In this document: one piece after another, positions 23,173 through 47,905 of the stretch
Layout of the letters: each line of letters begins with the position of its first letter
How positions within the stretch are numbered: the stretch's first letter is position 1
Assembly: GCF_047511655.1 (NCBI RefSeq)
Contig: NC_133396.1
Coordinates: 130,519,490-130,583,489, forward strand
Reading direction: 5' to 3'
Length of the DNA stretch: 64,000 nt
DNA from: Castor canadensis
Taxonomy: Eukaryota > Chordata > Mammalia > Rodentia > Castoridae
Program-made: the position numbers and the translations under genes
Notes under the pieces: model-generated
The model's database searches: none
What the model saw: only the letters and a program-made list of their open reading frames with translations
Told to the model about the DNA's origin: nothing

Positions 23173-23609
23173 CGGACAGGTCACAGTTGGTGTCACCAGT
23201 CTCCCAGGGGGCTCTGTGCAGGGAAGAACACATCAGTGAGGACAGAGGCAGGGCTTGTCTTTGCTTTAAATGTTCCTGTGGGTTGGAAAGGTGGAGAAAC
23301 TTTACCACCTTGCTTTGAGAGTTAGACATGCAACATAGAATCTGGTATAGCATTGTCTGCTCAGGGGCAGGGAATGGAATGGACACCAGCCGCTGCCTTG
23401 CACTGATGGGAGTGGCATGAATGCCCCTTTGCAGAGGAGGAAACAGGCTTTTTGTTGCAGGTCACACAGATGATAATGGTTGGTATGAGATTCATTCCCA
23501 GGCCTCTCTGAGTCTTCTATAGCTGGGGGCCAGAACACTTCTGAGGAAGGCAGGTTTCCCTTTCTGCTTTCACTGACGTTTTTCTCTTTCTGGAGGGAGA
23601 ACAGAGACC

Positions 23610-36033
<12,424 letters not shown>

Positions 36034-36215
36034 AACCTGAGTGTCTTTCATGAAAACTCTGCTCCTTGCCTGCGTCCCTGCCCTGCTTACTGCCAGCTCC
36101 AGGGCTCTGGACTTCTACCTGCAAACCAGAAGCTGGTCCATCTGGAAGCCAGCACACCTGTCTACCCCCATGCCCACATCATACCAGGAATAAAAGGCTG
36201 GCGCACATTGCATAC
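36034..36215 (+). terminator. TNNT2: TNNT2 3' UTR and poly(A) signal
   Basis: A short 3' UTR follows the stop at 36031-36033. AATAAA lies at 36189-36194, so cleavage is expected about 15-25 bases later. Downstream text is T-rich (tttctgtctctttccc). The short trailer fits the known compact TNNT2 3' UTR. Confidence 0.85.
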
Positions 36216-37912
36216 ACCGAATGGCATTTCTGTCTCTTTCCCTGAGGCAAGACCCTGGTGTCCAGGGAGTGAGAGAGGACCCACAGCCCTAGTATCTGCC
36301 AAGCTTGGGGGAGCTTCCTTTGCTGATCTGGGGAGTCAGGTGCCCACATAGTGCTCACATGTTCTCACAGCCCACGAGGGAGGCGTGAACAGTGGACAGG
36401 GTTTATGATTGTACGCTGTGAGTCACCAGGAACAGCACACTGGGGAAAAGCGCTGTCGCGTGGGGAGGGAGTGTTCCCTGCCTGAGTCACTCTCTGGGGA
36501 ACAATGGAAGCCTCTTCAAATGGTTCCTGTTTTCTTTCTCCTCTTTGCCAGGGCACTAAGAGCCAGATGTCTGAGGGGCCGGAAGCCCTTGAGGGAGGAA
36601 GGAAGGCTAGTTTCATTGGGCAGCTGTTCAGAGCTGCTGAGAGGTCTGGGATATTCTGGGTGCCTCAGTTTCCCCATTCCTTTGACCTGCTTGAATTCAC
36701 AAGCTGGGAACCCAGGGTCCCTGAGATGAAGAGGACTATATGGTTCTTAGTTAGCAGAAGGACATGGAAACTACACAAGATGGGAAATGACCTAATTCAC
36801 AGCTCTCTAGGGAAATGCCCTGAATGGGCATGCTCTCCTGCACTGCCAGGCCTCTGCTTAGTCCACTCCTCTGCCTGGGATGTCTTTGCTCCATTTTCCA
36901 TTTGCCACCCAGCAGTCCGGACCTTTGAGAAGGCTTCACATCATCTCCCAGGAAGAGTGAAACCATTTCCTTATGCTGAGCCCCTGGGCCCTGTGTACCT
37001 ACTAGCTGAGTTGTGCTATGCAATACCACAGTGTTCGATTTACCCCATGCTGTGTGCCAAGCCCTATGACAGATGCTAGTGATAAAGACAGGAAAAGGCT
37101 GTGGTCTTGAGCAATCCAGGTCTTGGTGTCATTTCTTCTCCATCCATCCATTCCTCAATACTATTATAAGCTCTGACTGCACACTAGGCACTGTGCTGGG
37201 CATGTAGGGAGGGGGCTCAGTGTGACAGCAAGGGGGGCCCGAGAGGCTGGGGAAGCATAGACAGGGGTCCTGCCTAGCCTTGGCAGGTGGGAGGGCCTTT
37301 AGGAGGAAAGTGTGTCCATGCCAGAGGAGGAGGAGAAGAAAGTCATGGGAAGGGGAACGTACATGTGGTAGGCATATGGCATACACTAAATTCTAGAAGC
37401 AGGAGCCAGCCTAGTGAATTTGAAGAACCATGGTTATTTAGAACCCAAGCATCTTCCGGGGGGGGTCAAGAAGGTCTAAATGTAAATGGCCTGAAAATGG
37501 GCAAGGAAAGAGGAGCCAGAGCCTCAGGCCCAAGAACAGCTCTTGCTAGGATCTCTGGGGACCCTGTAGCAGCTCTTAGGTGCAAGGCTAGCTCTACTCT
37601 CCTAGTCTGCAGGGTAGGAAATCTGAGCTAGACCCCAGCCCCTTCCCCTAGTGGGGTGCTGTAGCCCTACCCTCACCTGCCACCTTGAGGGGCAGGGAGG
37701 GCAGCTCAGAGACAGAGGCATCAGTCCGAACTAAGGCTCCATCTCTAGGCCTCAAGGTCTCCATATATAGAGGGACAAGAGGCGATGGTGGCCATGTCTT
37801 GGTCCTGTCTGCAGCTGCTCTTCTCCTAGCTAGAGAAGGGTCATCCCTCTGTGCTGGCACATATGGGCTGTCCCAAAAAACTGCATCCTGAGATGTTCCT
37901 CTCTCTTAGCTT
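36216..37912. other. Intergenic DNA downstream of TNNT2
   Basis: I see no gene here. Open frames up to 191 codons exist but have no recognisable domain or splice context. Small MIR/L2-like fragments are possible near 37160-37210 (ggcactgtgctgggcatgta). Confidence 0.6.
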
Positions 37913-39215
37913 CAGTAGTCAACCCTTGTCCACGGTTTCACTTTGCACAGCTTCAGTTACCTGTGGTCATCAAGAAGGGGAAGCACAGCAGTACAATACG
38001 GTATTTTTGTGATGGAAAGAGAGAGATCACATTCACACACCTTTTATTACATTGTCTCATTATGTTCTATTGTATTATCGGTCCTTTTGTTAGTTTCTTT
38101 TTTGTTTTAATTTTTATTTTATTCATAGGTGCATACAATGTTTGGGTCATTTCTCCCCCCTTCCCCCTCCCCCTCCCTTACTTATCCCCTCCTACCCCCT
38201 CCCCCGCCCCCCCCACCCGCTCCCTCCCTTACTCCCCTTACCCCTCACTACCAGGCAGAAACTATTTTGTCCTTATCTCTAATTTTGTTGAAGAGAGAGT
38301 ATGAGCAATAATAGGAAGGAACAAGGGTTTTTGCTGGTTGAGATAAGGATAGCTATACAGGGAGTTGACTCACGTTGATTTCCTGTGCGTGTGTGTTACC
38401 TTCTAGGTTAATTCTTTTTGATCTCACCTTTTCTCTAGTTCCTGGTCCCCTTCTCCTATTGGCCTTAGTTGCTTTAAAGTATCTGTTTTAGTTTCTCTGC
38501 GTTAAGGGCAACAAATGCTAGCTAATTTTTTGGGTGTCTTACCTATCCTCACCCCTCCCCTGTGTGCTCTCGCCTTATCATGTGATCAAAGTCCAATCCC
38601 CTTGTTGTGTTTGCCCTTGATCTAATGTCCATGTATGAGGGAGAACATACGATTTTTGGTCTTTTGGGCCAGGCTAACCTCACTCAGAATGATGTTCTCC
38701 AATTCCACCCATTTACCAGTGAATGATAACATTTCGTTCTTTTTCATGGCTGCATAAAATTCCATTGTGTATAGATACCACATTTTCTTGATCCATTCAT
38801 CAGTAGTGGGGCATCTTGGCTGTTTCCATAACTTGGCTGTTGTGAATAGTGCCGCAATAAACATGGGTGTGCAGGTGCCTCTGGAGTAACCTGTGTCACA
38901 GTCTTTTGGGTATATCCCCAAGGAGTGCTATTGCTGGATCAAATGGTAGATCAATGTTTAGCTTTTTAAGTAGCCTCCAAATTTTTTTCCAGAGTGGTTG
39001 TACTAGTTTACATTCCCACCAACAGTGTAAGAGGGTTCCTTTTTCCCCTGCATCCTTGCCAACACCTGTTGTTAGTAGTGTTGCTTTTGTTAGTTTCTTA
39101 CTGTGACTAATTTATTCAGCAAACTTCAGTAGAAAAAACATGCATTTTTAGGTTTTGTACTAGCCTTGGTTTCAGATATCCAGGGGTCCTTTTCCCCAGA
39201 AAAGGAAGAACTGTA
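37913..39215. mobile_element. Tigger-type (TcMar) DNA transposon relic, split by L1
   Basis: The two outer parts, 37913-38083 and about 39100-39215, read as the ends of one non-autonomous Tigger/MER-type element. The left part starts with 'cagtagtcaacccttgtcca' and contains 'tttcactttgcacagcttca', 'cagtacaatacggtattttt' and 'cacacaccttttattac'. The right part has 'gaaaaaacatgcatttttag', 'tttcagatatccaggggtcc' and an inverted end (gaagaactgtag). No transposase is encoded. Confidence 0.7.
38100..39083 (-). mobile_element. 5'-truncated L1 3' end inserted in the Tigger relic
   Basis: A T-rich start is followed by the L1 3' UTR in reverse. Then comes the reverse-strand end of ORF2: a 99-codon frame at 38622-38921 contains [18 protein letters not shown] and [20 protein letters not shown]. 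The element is flanked by a perfect 16-bp duplication (cttttgttagtttctt) at 38084-38099 and 39084-39099. At 984 bp it holds only the ORF2 C-terminus and 3' UTR. Confidence 0.92.
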
Positions 39216-39289
39216 GTTTGAAGTGTACACTATTATTAATTAAGAGTCACCTGGAACCTCAGAACTTACCATGCTGTCTGACTGAACTT

Positions 39290-39490
39290 TGTATCACTGA
39301 CCAATGTCTTTTTCTTTCCCTGTCCACCCTGCCTTTTCCCAAGCTCCTGGTAACCACTGTTCTACTCTCTGCTTCTGTAAGTTCTATAATCTTTTAGATT
39401 GTGCATCCAAGGGGGCTTATGACATTTGTCTCTCTGTGCCTGACTTATTTCACTTAGCATAACCACCTCTAGGTTCTTTCCTCAGAAAAG
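39290..39490 (-). repeat. Ancient L1M 3'-UTR fragment
   Basis: Antisense text typical of old L1 3' ends: 'aagctcctggtaaccactgt', 'tctactctctgcttctgtaa', 'tgcctgacttatttcactta'. It is strongly diverged from the young L1s of this window. Confidence 0.6.
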
Positions 39491-39499
39491 TATCTGGGT

Positions 39500-42400
39500 G
39501 CCCAGACACTGCTTCCTGGGGAGGCCCTGCTGGGTCAGGTTAACCTGAGTGCTGTGTCTAGGTGGGAGACCAGCAGCTCCTCACCCATATAGAGACTAGA
39601 GCATTTGCCCATCAGCAGTCTGGGGACCCTGTCGCTGGGTCCAAGGAGAGAGAATGCAGGGTGCAGGGGTAAACCTGGGACATCAGCTCCGGCCAGAGAG
39701 TCCTTCCAAGTTCAACAGGAAAGGGTGCATCAGAACAAGGCTAAGTGGTCTTGTTATCCTCTCCTGATAGTCATAGGGAACAGAAGGACCATGGATGTGT
39801 GCACAGGAATGCACTCAGATGGACTCCTAAGCATAAACTCACCCCTCCCAGTTCATACATTTCATTTATTCATGAAATGGAGCCCAACAATGAAGGTGCA
39901 GGGATGGCCAAAGAGTGGCAGGACCAACACAAGAGCTGGGTGGGGCTGCAGTGGCACCCTGAACCATGCTGTGCCCACTGGCCCTTGCACACCCTGCAGG
40001 GCCACCCTCTTCACCACTCTTAGTTCCCACCTTACCCTACCTTGGGTCCATGACCCCTGGTCTCATGGATCCCTGTATACACCCATATGTTCCTCTTAGC
40101 CCTGCTCAGAGAGATGGAGACCCTGCCTCCATTCTGTCACCAGCTTTGTTCTCCAAACATACTGGTGTCTTGGGCAGAGCTCGCTCCTACTGTGCCCACT
40201 TTAGAGGAGGGAAAACTAAGAGAGGACAAGGTTCTCCAGGGGTTCACTGGCCTGGAGCCCAGCTCTTGCAGCTGGGGTCCCATTCTCTGAATCTAGAACC
40301 ACACTTTTTCCCATCAAATTTTGGCTTTGCCATGTCCCAGCTCTGGGGCTTGGGCAAGTTACTCACTGTGTTTCTGAGTTCCCCTACATAAAGGGTGGGG
40401 ATGGTTATGAAGGTTGAATTAAATAAGAATTAAATAACGAGTGTAGCAATTAGGGCAGTACTTAGTGCAGGCTAATCTACTGCAACTGCTGTTCAATTTA
40501 TCACCTGTGAGCAGCCTCTCTCAAGGGGGAGCCAGCTTGCCACCGCTCAGTCTGGATTGGGCCTTCCCATGTGTGTGGGAGGTTTGGAGGCCCAGGGACC
40601 TCTTTCCCTGTGAGCTCCAGGACAAGGCCTTGTCTCTGGCCAGACCACTGATGGCTTATGAGGGTGAGTGCTGCACTCTGGGCACATGGCCAGGCCTGTG
40701 CCACAGCCTGGTTGATGTGGCAGAGCTTGCTCCCAGGCCCGTCATCTCCACCCCTGACTCTGAAGCCAGGTTTCTGGAAAGGGCGGGGCAGGCCCTCAGC
40801 TTTCATGGACCCACCCTGGTGGGGGACTGGGCTCAGGGCAGGCCCCAGGGCCAGGCTGTCTGAAGACTCCAGTTGAGGTCAGGGCAGGGTGGGGGTGCAG
40901 AAGAAACCAGGCTGGACTCCAGGTTCCCACAGTATGGCCACAGGTGGGTCCTTATGTCTTTGAGTGTGATTCACCCTTTGAAAGTCCAGCCTGCCATGTC
41001 CTTCCAGTAAGAGAAAGACCCAGTGCGACTTGGGGAAAATGCTGCTGATTGAGGCACGATATACCTCTCAGGGGTGTCTCACCAAGGCTCTGTGCTAGGC
41101 ACTGCACTGGCTACTTCCCTCTGTTCTCTCTGGCCAGCAACTCATGGTCCCTAGGTCACATTCTTATGTTGCAGGTGAGAAAACTGAGCTTCAGAAAGTT
41201 TAAGCAACATGCCAAGGTCATTTGGTTGGTTGGTGGCCAAGCTGGAATGTGAACCCAGAATTATGTTACTCCAGAGTCAGGAGCCTTCCCAGCATGTGAA
41301 CCTTGTAGATTGAGGAGCACCCCCAAATACCCCCCAACTGCAGAGTCTGGGTCAGAGTCAGAGTTTCCTGTGAGGATGGCTTGAGGATAGGCTGGGTTCA
41401 GGGTGCAGGGCATGAGTTCAGGAGCTCAAGCTTCTGTTGCTTCTTTTCCACCCTATCCACTGGGACGTGATGGAAGGAGAGATGCTGTTCGGTGCAGGAA
41501 GGCCAGTCTGGCGGTGGCACTGAGAGGCCTCTGCATAGGTGCTAGGGCACAGTTGGTCTGCATCCTTCTTCTTGGAGAAGACTATTCCTGTGTCCTGGAA
41601 TTGTGTGTGTGGGGGGCCTGTGGAACATGGAAGCCCCTGTCATTGTCTTGTTAGTCCTCCATGTGACCCTCAGGGTGGGTTGAGTCTGGGTCTGGATGTT
41701 AGCAAGGCTGATCCGGCTGTCACTGGAGGAGGAAGATGTTTCAGGGACTCCACAGCCTTCCTTCAACCTACTTTCTAGCTCTCACTACCTCCAGATGTCC
41801 TATGCTCTCCTGTCTCTGTCATGCCTCTTCCTACCCCAAGAATGCTGGTCCTTTCCTCTCTGCCCTTCCAGCTTCTCTCCAGCCCTCTGGCCCTTGCTCA
41901 GGCCCCATTTCTCCAAGAAGTTTTCTGACCACATCCTGAATTCCTGTGGCTTCCTTGGAGGAGGTCCCCGGTGCCACCATGAGACCCCCCACACTGAGGA
42001 CCTGTTCCGTCTGGGCTGTGATTCCCAGAAACCAGCTCTGGGTGCCCAGCCCAGCCCTTCCTCCTTGGCACTGTTCCAAAGCTGCCACCCCTCCCACCTG
42101 CTCATTGCACGTTCTCAGCCCCCACCCCAACAGCTACAGGAATTTAAATTGCTTTCAGTTGAAGACTCAGGAGAAAAATGTTTCCACAGTGTGCAAAGTG
42201 CCTAGGTGGGGAGTGGGGGTGGGGGTGGGGATGTGGGAGTGTGCTGCCCCACCCCCCTCCACCCCACTCCACTCCACCCTACCCTGTGGCTCTGCGCTCA
42301 GTGCTGGTGATGGCCACAATAGCCATGCCTTCCACGAGCCCCAATCCTAAAGCAGTTTCCCTTGTAAAAATCAGGTCTGGACAATGCAAGCCCGGAGACT

Positions 42401-45400
42401 AGACTAGGTTGGGCTGCTGTTGAGGAAAGCAGTGGGCGGGGTGGAGAGGTGGGGCGGATTCCCAGGCTGACATCTGCTGAGGTTGTGCTGGGCTTGCAGA
42501 ACAGAATAGCAGGTGGGCAGGCCTGGTGCTCATCCTCTCCCCACCCACCCAAACCCTGCCAGTTCCCAGAAGACACTGGCAACTGGGATGCAGTTTGGTG
42601 AGAATGAAGAGAGGTCATTTCACTTCTTCTTGAGTGCAATGAACAAAATGGAGTTTTTCCCTCTGATCTTGACCCCGAGTCCCCTCTGTCCCCTCGTATC
42701 TCACTGACTCAGGCCCAAGTGAGGTAGTGAACAGGAGATTCTGCTGGGACACAAAGCATAGTTTATAACCTACGCACAATACTAATAAATGATATTAGAC
42801 TCCATATATTAGGCACCTATTGTGTACCAGGCACTGTACTATGTAACCTCTAATTACAGTAACATGCCAAGTTAGGTCCTATAGAAATAATCCCATTTTA
42901 TATTCAAGGAAACTGAGGCTCAGAGCAGTTAAGGTGACTCATCCCAGGTCAGACATGGCAGGATCAGGATTACTTTTATCATGATTTAAAAACTATTTGC
43001 ACGACACAATTTCTATCAAATTCAGTCATATATCTGATAGAAGAAAAAGCCTATTTTCAGGAAATTGCTTTCTATTTTAGTCAACAAATGTGTGAATTTC
43101 TGATTCTATAATGCAAAATATGTATGTACCAATTTTTTCCACAGGAAAACTTGTGTGAAATGTGCAAATCTATTTACCATAAAATTTTGATCACTCTGGG
43201 CATTCAGGGATTATAAACATTCAGTGTCACCACTGTTCCTCACAGGGATACAAGGGCTCAGGAGTTATCGTAGCCCTCATCTCATTCACTTGTGGCTGTT
43301 GGTTTCCTCATCTCTCCTCCCATCTAGGCTGGGCACTTCTTAGGCCCTGGGGCCCTGGCTTACTCACTCATAGATCCCAATGAATGTATGAGGAAATCCT
43401 TCCCGAATTAGAAGATCTTATACAGAATTTGATCTTTGAATATCAAATAGTTTGAAAGAGATATTTAACAGACATTAAATCAATGAATAACCAGAAAGAG
43501 AGATAGATAGACATACAAATATATAGATGTATTCATATGTGCACACATAGCATGTGGGTGACTGTTTCAAGTTGTGAAGAGAAACTCAGAGGCAGAGAAT
43601 ACCTGGGGTGGACATGACTTAAGCTGATGGTTGGATTGGTTTCCTTGCAGATGCCATCCTCAGGGTTAACAGGTTCTGGCCAGAGGAAGAATGGAAAAGA
43701 TGTTGCCAGGGGCAGAGAGCCTGGTGTGGTCAAGGGACCAAGAGGAGGCCAGCGCAGCTGCAGGGAGAGGTGGGAGGAAACTGGGAGGCAGGCAGGGTCG
43801 GATCACGTCGGGCCTTGAGGGTCTTGGGTAAGAGGACTGGGTTTTACCCTGTGTGTGATGGGGAGAGTCAAGCAAGGGGAGAACACTGATTTATTTAAAA
43901 AGATCCCTTTGGTTAGAAGAGGGCCAGAGGGGATGCGGGAAGATTAGACAGGAGGCTGTTACTTGCTAGGACAAGTTTGTGATATGGTGGAGGTGGAGGA
44001 CAGATAGGAGTTTGGAGGGAGAGCTGAGATGAAGCCTGCAGAATTGGGCATGGAGAAAGTACACTGCTTTCAATGGGCACCTGAGCCCCTCCCATCTCAA
44101 AGGGTGATGGCTCCCCATCTCCCATGCTGTTCCTCCAGCTCCATCCTTAAACCTGGGCCCTATGCTGGCTGTCCTCTGGCTGGTTCTCCCCTGTGATAAG
44201 GAGACTGTCAGACCAAAGCGAATGCCCACCCAGATCAGCCCGCTATACCCCAGAACTACTCAGAAACACAGGCCACTGTAAGAAAGGGAGTTTGCACCAG
44301 TCTATTTGTAATTTTGAAAAAAATAAAATAAAACTCAGCTGGACTAGACAGCACACTTAGTGCAGCAGGCAATCTATACTGTGGCAATGGTTCCTCATGT
44401 GTCATGGATGGAAACAGAGACCTTGCTTCCGATAACGCTGTTGTCGGCTGTAGTCGAGGTACCCGGGATCCCCGATTCCCTGCCAAATGGCTCTTGAAGT
44501 GTAACCTAGGACCCGTGCAGGCAGACCATATCACGGCACGTGGGTGATGGGACTGGGGCTGGGATGGGGTTCCAGGTTCCTTTTAGTGCAGAGAGAATTG
44601 GGGCTGGGAAGGACCAAGGATGGCAACTGCCCTGGAAAGGAGGCCTGGCTCTCCCTGGATTCTCTAGCTGAAGGGCTCCTGTAACCCTTCAGACTTGCTG
44701 AGGCCATGGTGGGCCTCAGGGTGCTGTGGGGAGCTGGCGGAGGGCTTTCCTACCCCTTGAGGCAATGAAATAGTGAGGGGTTTCTGCAGGTTCTAGAAGG
44801 CTCCAAGTAGGTGTCTTTCCTTCCAGGGCACAAGAAGTCAGTTTGGGGGGGCTTGAGTGTTGAGAGCTGTTGGAGGGGTCTGAGAGGGTGAAGTGGGATT
44901 CTGGGTGACAGGCTAATGTTCCCACAGAGAGGTGGATGCATCACAGGAATGGGCAGGAGCTAGGGGTTAGGGGCTGGCGGGAGACCACCAGTGCCAGAAG
45001 CTGCTGTTTGGGACTGAGTCCTCTTGTCCGCCCCTGATGATGAGTCAGAGGAGCCTGGAGCACCCACCCAGCAGGAGTCAGGCAGCATGAGAAGGGGGCA
45101 GTGTGGGGCATGACAGGCAGCACCCCTTACTTGCCCCTAGTCTCATCTGTGCTGGTAAGAACTGGAGATTGGGGATTGAAATGGATCAGGATGAAGTCTT
45201 CAAAACTCAGATGGGACGCTTGTAAGAATCAAAAGTGACAGCTCAGTTTTAGAACCATCAATAGATCCCAGAGTCTAGCAGGGCAGGATCTCTGCCCTCT
45301 CCCCTCAGCACAGTTGGTAGTAGTTACTGAGAAAACAGTATTCCCAACCTGGGCAGGGAGGCCATCCCTGGCCACAAACCTGGCTCAGTAGCACTTTCCT

Positions 45401-46590
45401 TGGTCCCTTCCCCACCTCACATGCCCCTGCAGTGCTTTTCCTGTCTTCTACGTCCTCCATGTTTTCATCATTCATCTTGTTCCTGTCTGCCTCTCTCCAC
45501 TTGATTGCCGATCCAAGAGATCAGGAATTTGTCTTTGTTCACTGGGCACATAGTGGCATGCAGTGACTATTTGCCGAATATGGCTGAATGAATAAATGAA
45601 TGATTGGTTATCCGCAGAGACTTGGGACCTCTTATTGAGCAGGTTGCATGTACACAATGTTCTAGAGGGGACAGAGAAATGATCTTGTTGCTCAGAAAAC
45701 TGGCAGAGAGATCTGGGAGTACTGGGGCTGGGGTCCTTGGAGATTTGAAGTTCAGCTGGGAGAGAGGGGCCAGGGCTGCTGCTCCCTGAATGATGATTGC
45801 AAAAGTGGTTTTCACAAGGAAGAGATGGGGCTACCTTGCTATGCTTGACACTGGGTGCTCTTGTCCTGGCCGCCAACAGCCCGTTCCGTGTCCTGCGCCA
45901 TCGGGGTGGGAGCAGCAGAGAGAGGAAGTCACATGCAACTCAGAATCTGTTTCTCCTGGAAAGTGTTTAAGGGCACAAACTGCCCCTAGCCTCCCTGAGT
46001 TCAATCTGCCATGAACTCACTAAGTGGCCTTGGCTGGGTTACTGTGTTTCCTCTATACAATGGGGATCATATTAACAATGACCTCATTGGTTATTGCGGA
46101 GATTAAGTGAGCTTAGGTAAATAACAGTGCTCAGAGCAGAGCCTGCCCATGGCAGAGGCATGCAAGCCTCTGCGGTTGGCTTTGGGATCTTGTGGGATAG
46201 AGAGGGTCCCCTGCCTTCCTCTACTTTTTCCTTACATTGTGGTGCTTACCTCCCTACCACTTGCTCCCTTCCCCCCCAGTTTCCCCCAGTTTAGGTTCTC
46301 CCTCTCTTCTATGCCACAGATACACAGTGTGGTTTTGGTGGGGCCCCTCCTTCCCACCCTCTGCTTCCCTGAGATAAGCCTGGGACCTGCAGGTCTTGGG
46401 AAGATGAACCTGGCTATGTGAGTCAACCCATCCTACCCTGCCTGCCTGCTGTGTGCCGTCAACTAGTGACAGGAGGGGTGAAGATGGCGCCGATGACACC
46501 CTATCTCCTGCCAGGATGGCAGAGAGTCTGAGGAGTCCAGGGATACAGAGCCCTAAATTACCACACCCTTCTCTTCCTCCTTCTTCTTCT
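39500..46590. other. Intergenic DNA with scattered ancient repeats
   Basis: I see no supported gene in these 7 kb. Recognisable relics are MIR-like at about 40330-40480 (-), 41080-41250 (+) and 46010-46140 (-), and an L2-like 3' end near 45500-45603 (gctgaatgaataaatgaatg). The segment at about 43690-43970 resembles another old mammalian repeat that I cannot name. Confidence 0.55.
42805..42965 (+). repeat. MIR SINE relic
   Basis: Clear MIR order: 'ggcacctattgtgtaccagg', 'aatcccattttatattcaag', 'gaaactgaggctcagagcag', then 'cccaggtcagacatggcagg'. Confidence 0.75.
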
Positions 46591-46702
46591 TTTAAAGACA
46601 GGGCTTCACTATGTAGCCCAGAATGGCCTAGAATTCGAACTCCTCCTGCCTCCACTTCCTGAATGCTGGGATTACAGGTGTGCACTACCATTCCAGGCAC
46701 TA
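46591..46702 (-). mobile_element. B1-type SINE
   Basis: Reverse complement of B1: 'agacagggcttcactatgta', 'gcccagaatggcctagaatt', 'gctgggattacaggtgtgca'. Confidence 0.85.
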
Positions 46703-46969
46703 CACCCAGTTTCTGAGGGAATGGGGCTCATTCTGTCTATGACCTTCAGGTCCTGCCCCACAATTGTCCACCCCAATGTGGGCCCATCAGACTTCACCAG
46801 CTGCTGGGCCTTGGTAACCATCTTCCAGCCCACATCTGTGCCTCCCCCCCATTCTTAACTTCAAGGTCCAGGCCCCTAGATGCTCTGGCGTCCTTCTTTC
46901 CCCATCCCTGCAAACCTATCCATTCCTGTTTTCATATCATTCTGCTTTCTTTCAAATCACTCAGGTCAG

Positions 46970-47100
46970 CCAAGGCCTTGCTACTCAAAGTGTGGTCCTC
47001 AGACCGGCAGCAGTAGCCTCACCTGGGAATATGCTGAAATGCAGAACTGCCTTTTAACATGACCTCCAGGGATCTGCACACATCACCACCTGAGAATGAC
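46970..47100 (+). mobile_element. MER5-group hAT DNA transposon relic
   Basis: The text 'ctactcaaagtgtggtcctc', 'gcctcacctgggaatatgct' and 'gaaatgcagaactgcc' resembles the MER5/Charlie group of non-autonomous elements. Confidence 0.6.
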
Positions 47101-47341
47101 TGAGCTGAGTTCCCCTTGTCTCAAAAACCTCTTAATCCTTGAAAAGACAGAGTTTGGGAACCTGTGTCAGCTGGTACTAGACAGTCCAGAGACAGAGGAA
47201 AGAGCCTTTCAAGTTCTGTGAACAAGGATATGGACTTGCTCTTACCTAACATCCTGAATCCTAATTCTACACTAGCCTGCCATGGGAACTGCCAGAATCC
47301 GCCCTTCAAGGCCTCACCCAATGCACTGGGTTGGCAGACTG

Positions 47342-47373
47342 GTCTCTCTCTCTCTCTCTCTCTCTTTCTCTCG
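47342..47373. repeat. (TC)n microsatellite
   Basis: A near-perfect TC tract with a single 'ttt' interruption, about 350 bp before an opposite-phase (GA)n tract. Confidence 0.9.
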
Positions 47374-47727
47374 TTTTCCATTGCCATATTCCTGAAGACT
47401 CTTTGCCTGTGGCCCCAGAATCTCCTTTCAAAAGAGAGCTTAAATAATCTGATCCCTGCCCTCCAGTCTGGCTCCTGGAACACTGGTGTTCTGTTAAAGA
47501 GTTGCATGTGGTGACATAAGTGAGAGAGAGCTTCGTGTCTTCTCTCTCCCTCTTTTCCTCTTCTTTTCCCTGCATTCTGAGGATTAAAGCCACTGAGAAT
47601 CACGAGTAAAGAAAACTGGTTAACTATATTCGCCCAGGGTTTCCAAAACCTAGACTTCCATTGTAACTTAGCATGTATAGAAATGATGTTAGAATATGCT
47701 AATCTAATTCCCTTAGACACTACCACA

Positions 47728-47728
47728 C

Positions 47729-47780
<52 letters not shown>

Positions 47781-47905
47781 ATGAGAGAGACATAGACATA
47801 TATACAGAGAGAGAGAATGAGAGAGTCAGACATACACACACAGACAGAATGAGAGAGAAAGAGCAACAGACATATACACAGAGAGAAAGACAGAGAGAGA
47901 GATTT
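47728..47905. repeat. Compound (GA)n / polypurine microsatellite
   Basis: An almost pure GA tract (about 47728-47775) continues into degenerate 'gagagaatgagagagtcaga' and 'acagagagaaagacagagag' units. The whole is purine-rich on the + strand. Confidence 0.9.

Larger units (their letters stand above)
19421..23595 (+). other. TNNT2: TNNT2 intron 1
   Basis: This 4.2-kb intron lies between the leader exon and the first coding exon. Its acceptor (ctttctggag) is preceded by a pyrimidine tract. It contains MIR relics (about 19660-19790 on the - strand, 22095-22262 on the + strand), an L1M 3' end split by a SINE, and an AATAAA at 21296-21301. No coding exon is supported. Confidence 0.65.

Noticed and set aside
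36504-37079. 191-codon frame downstream of TNNT2
   Set aside because: It has no splice context, no recognisable domain and no promoter, so it is treated as intergenic.
47121-47726. 201-codon - strand frame across the TC tract
   Set aside because: The Arg-Glu run comes from the microsatellite and the remainder has no recognisable protein family.
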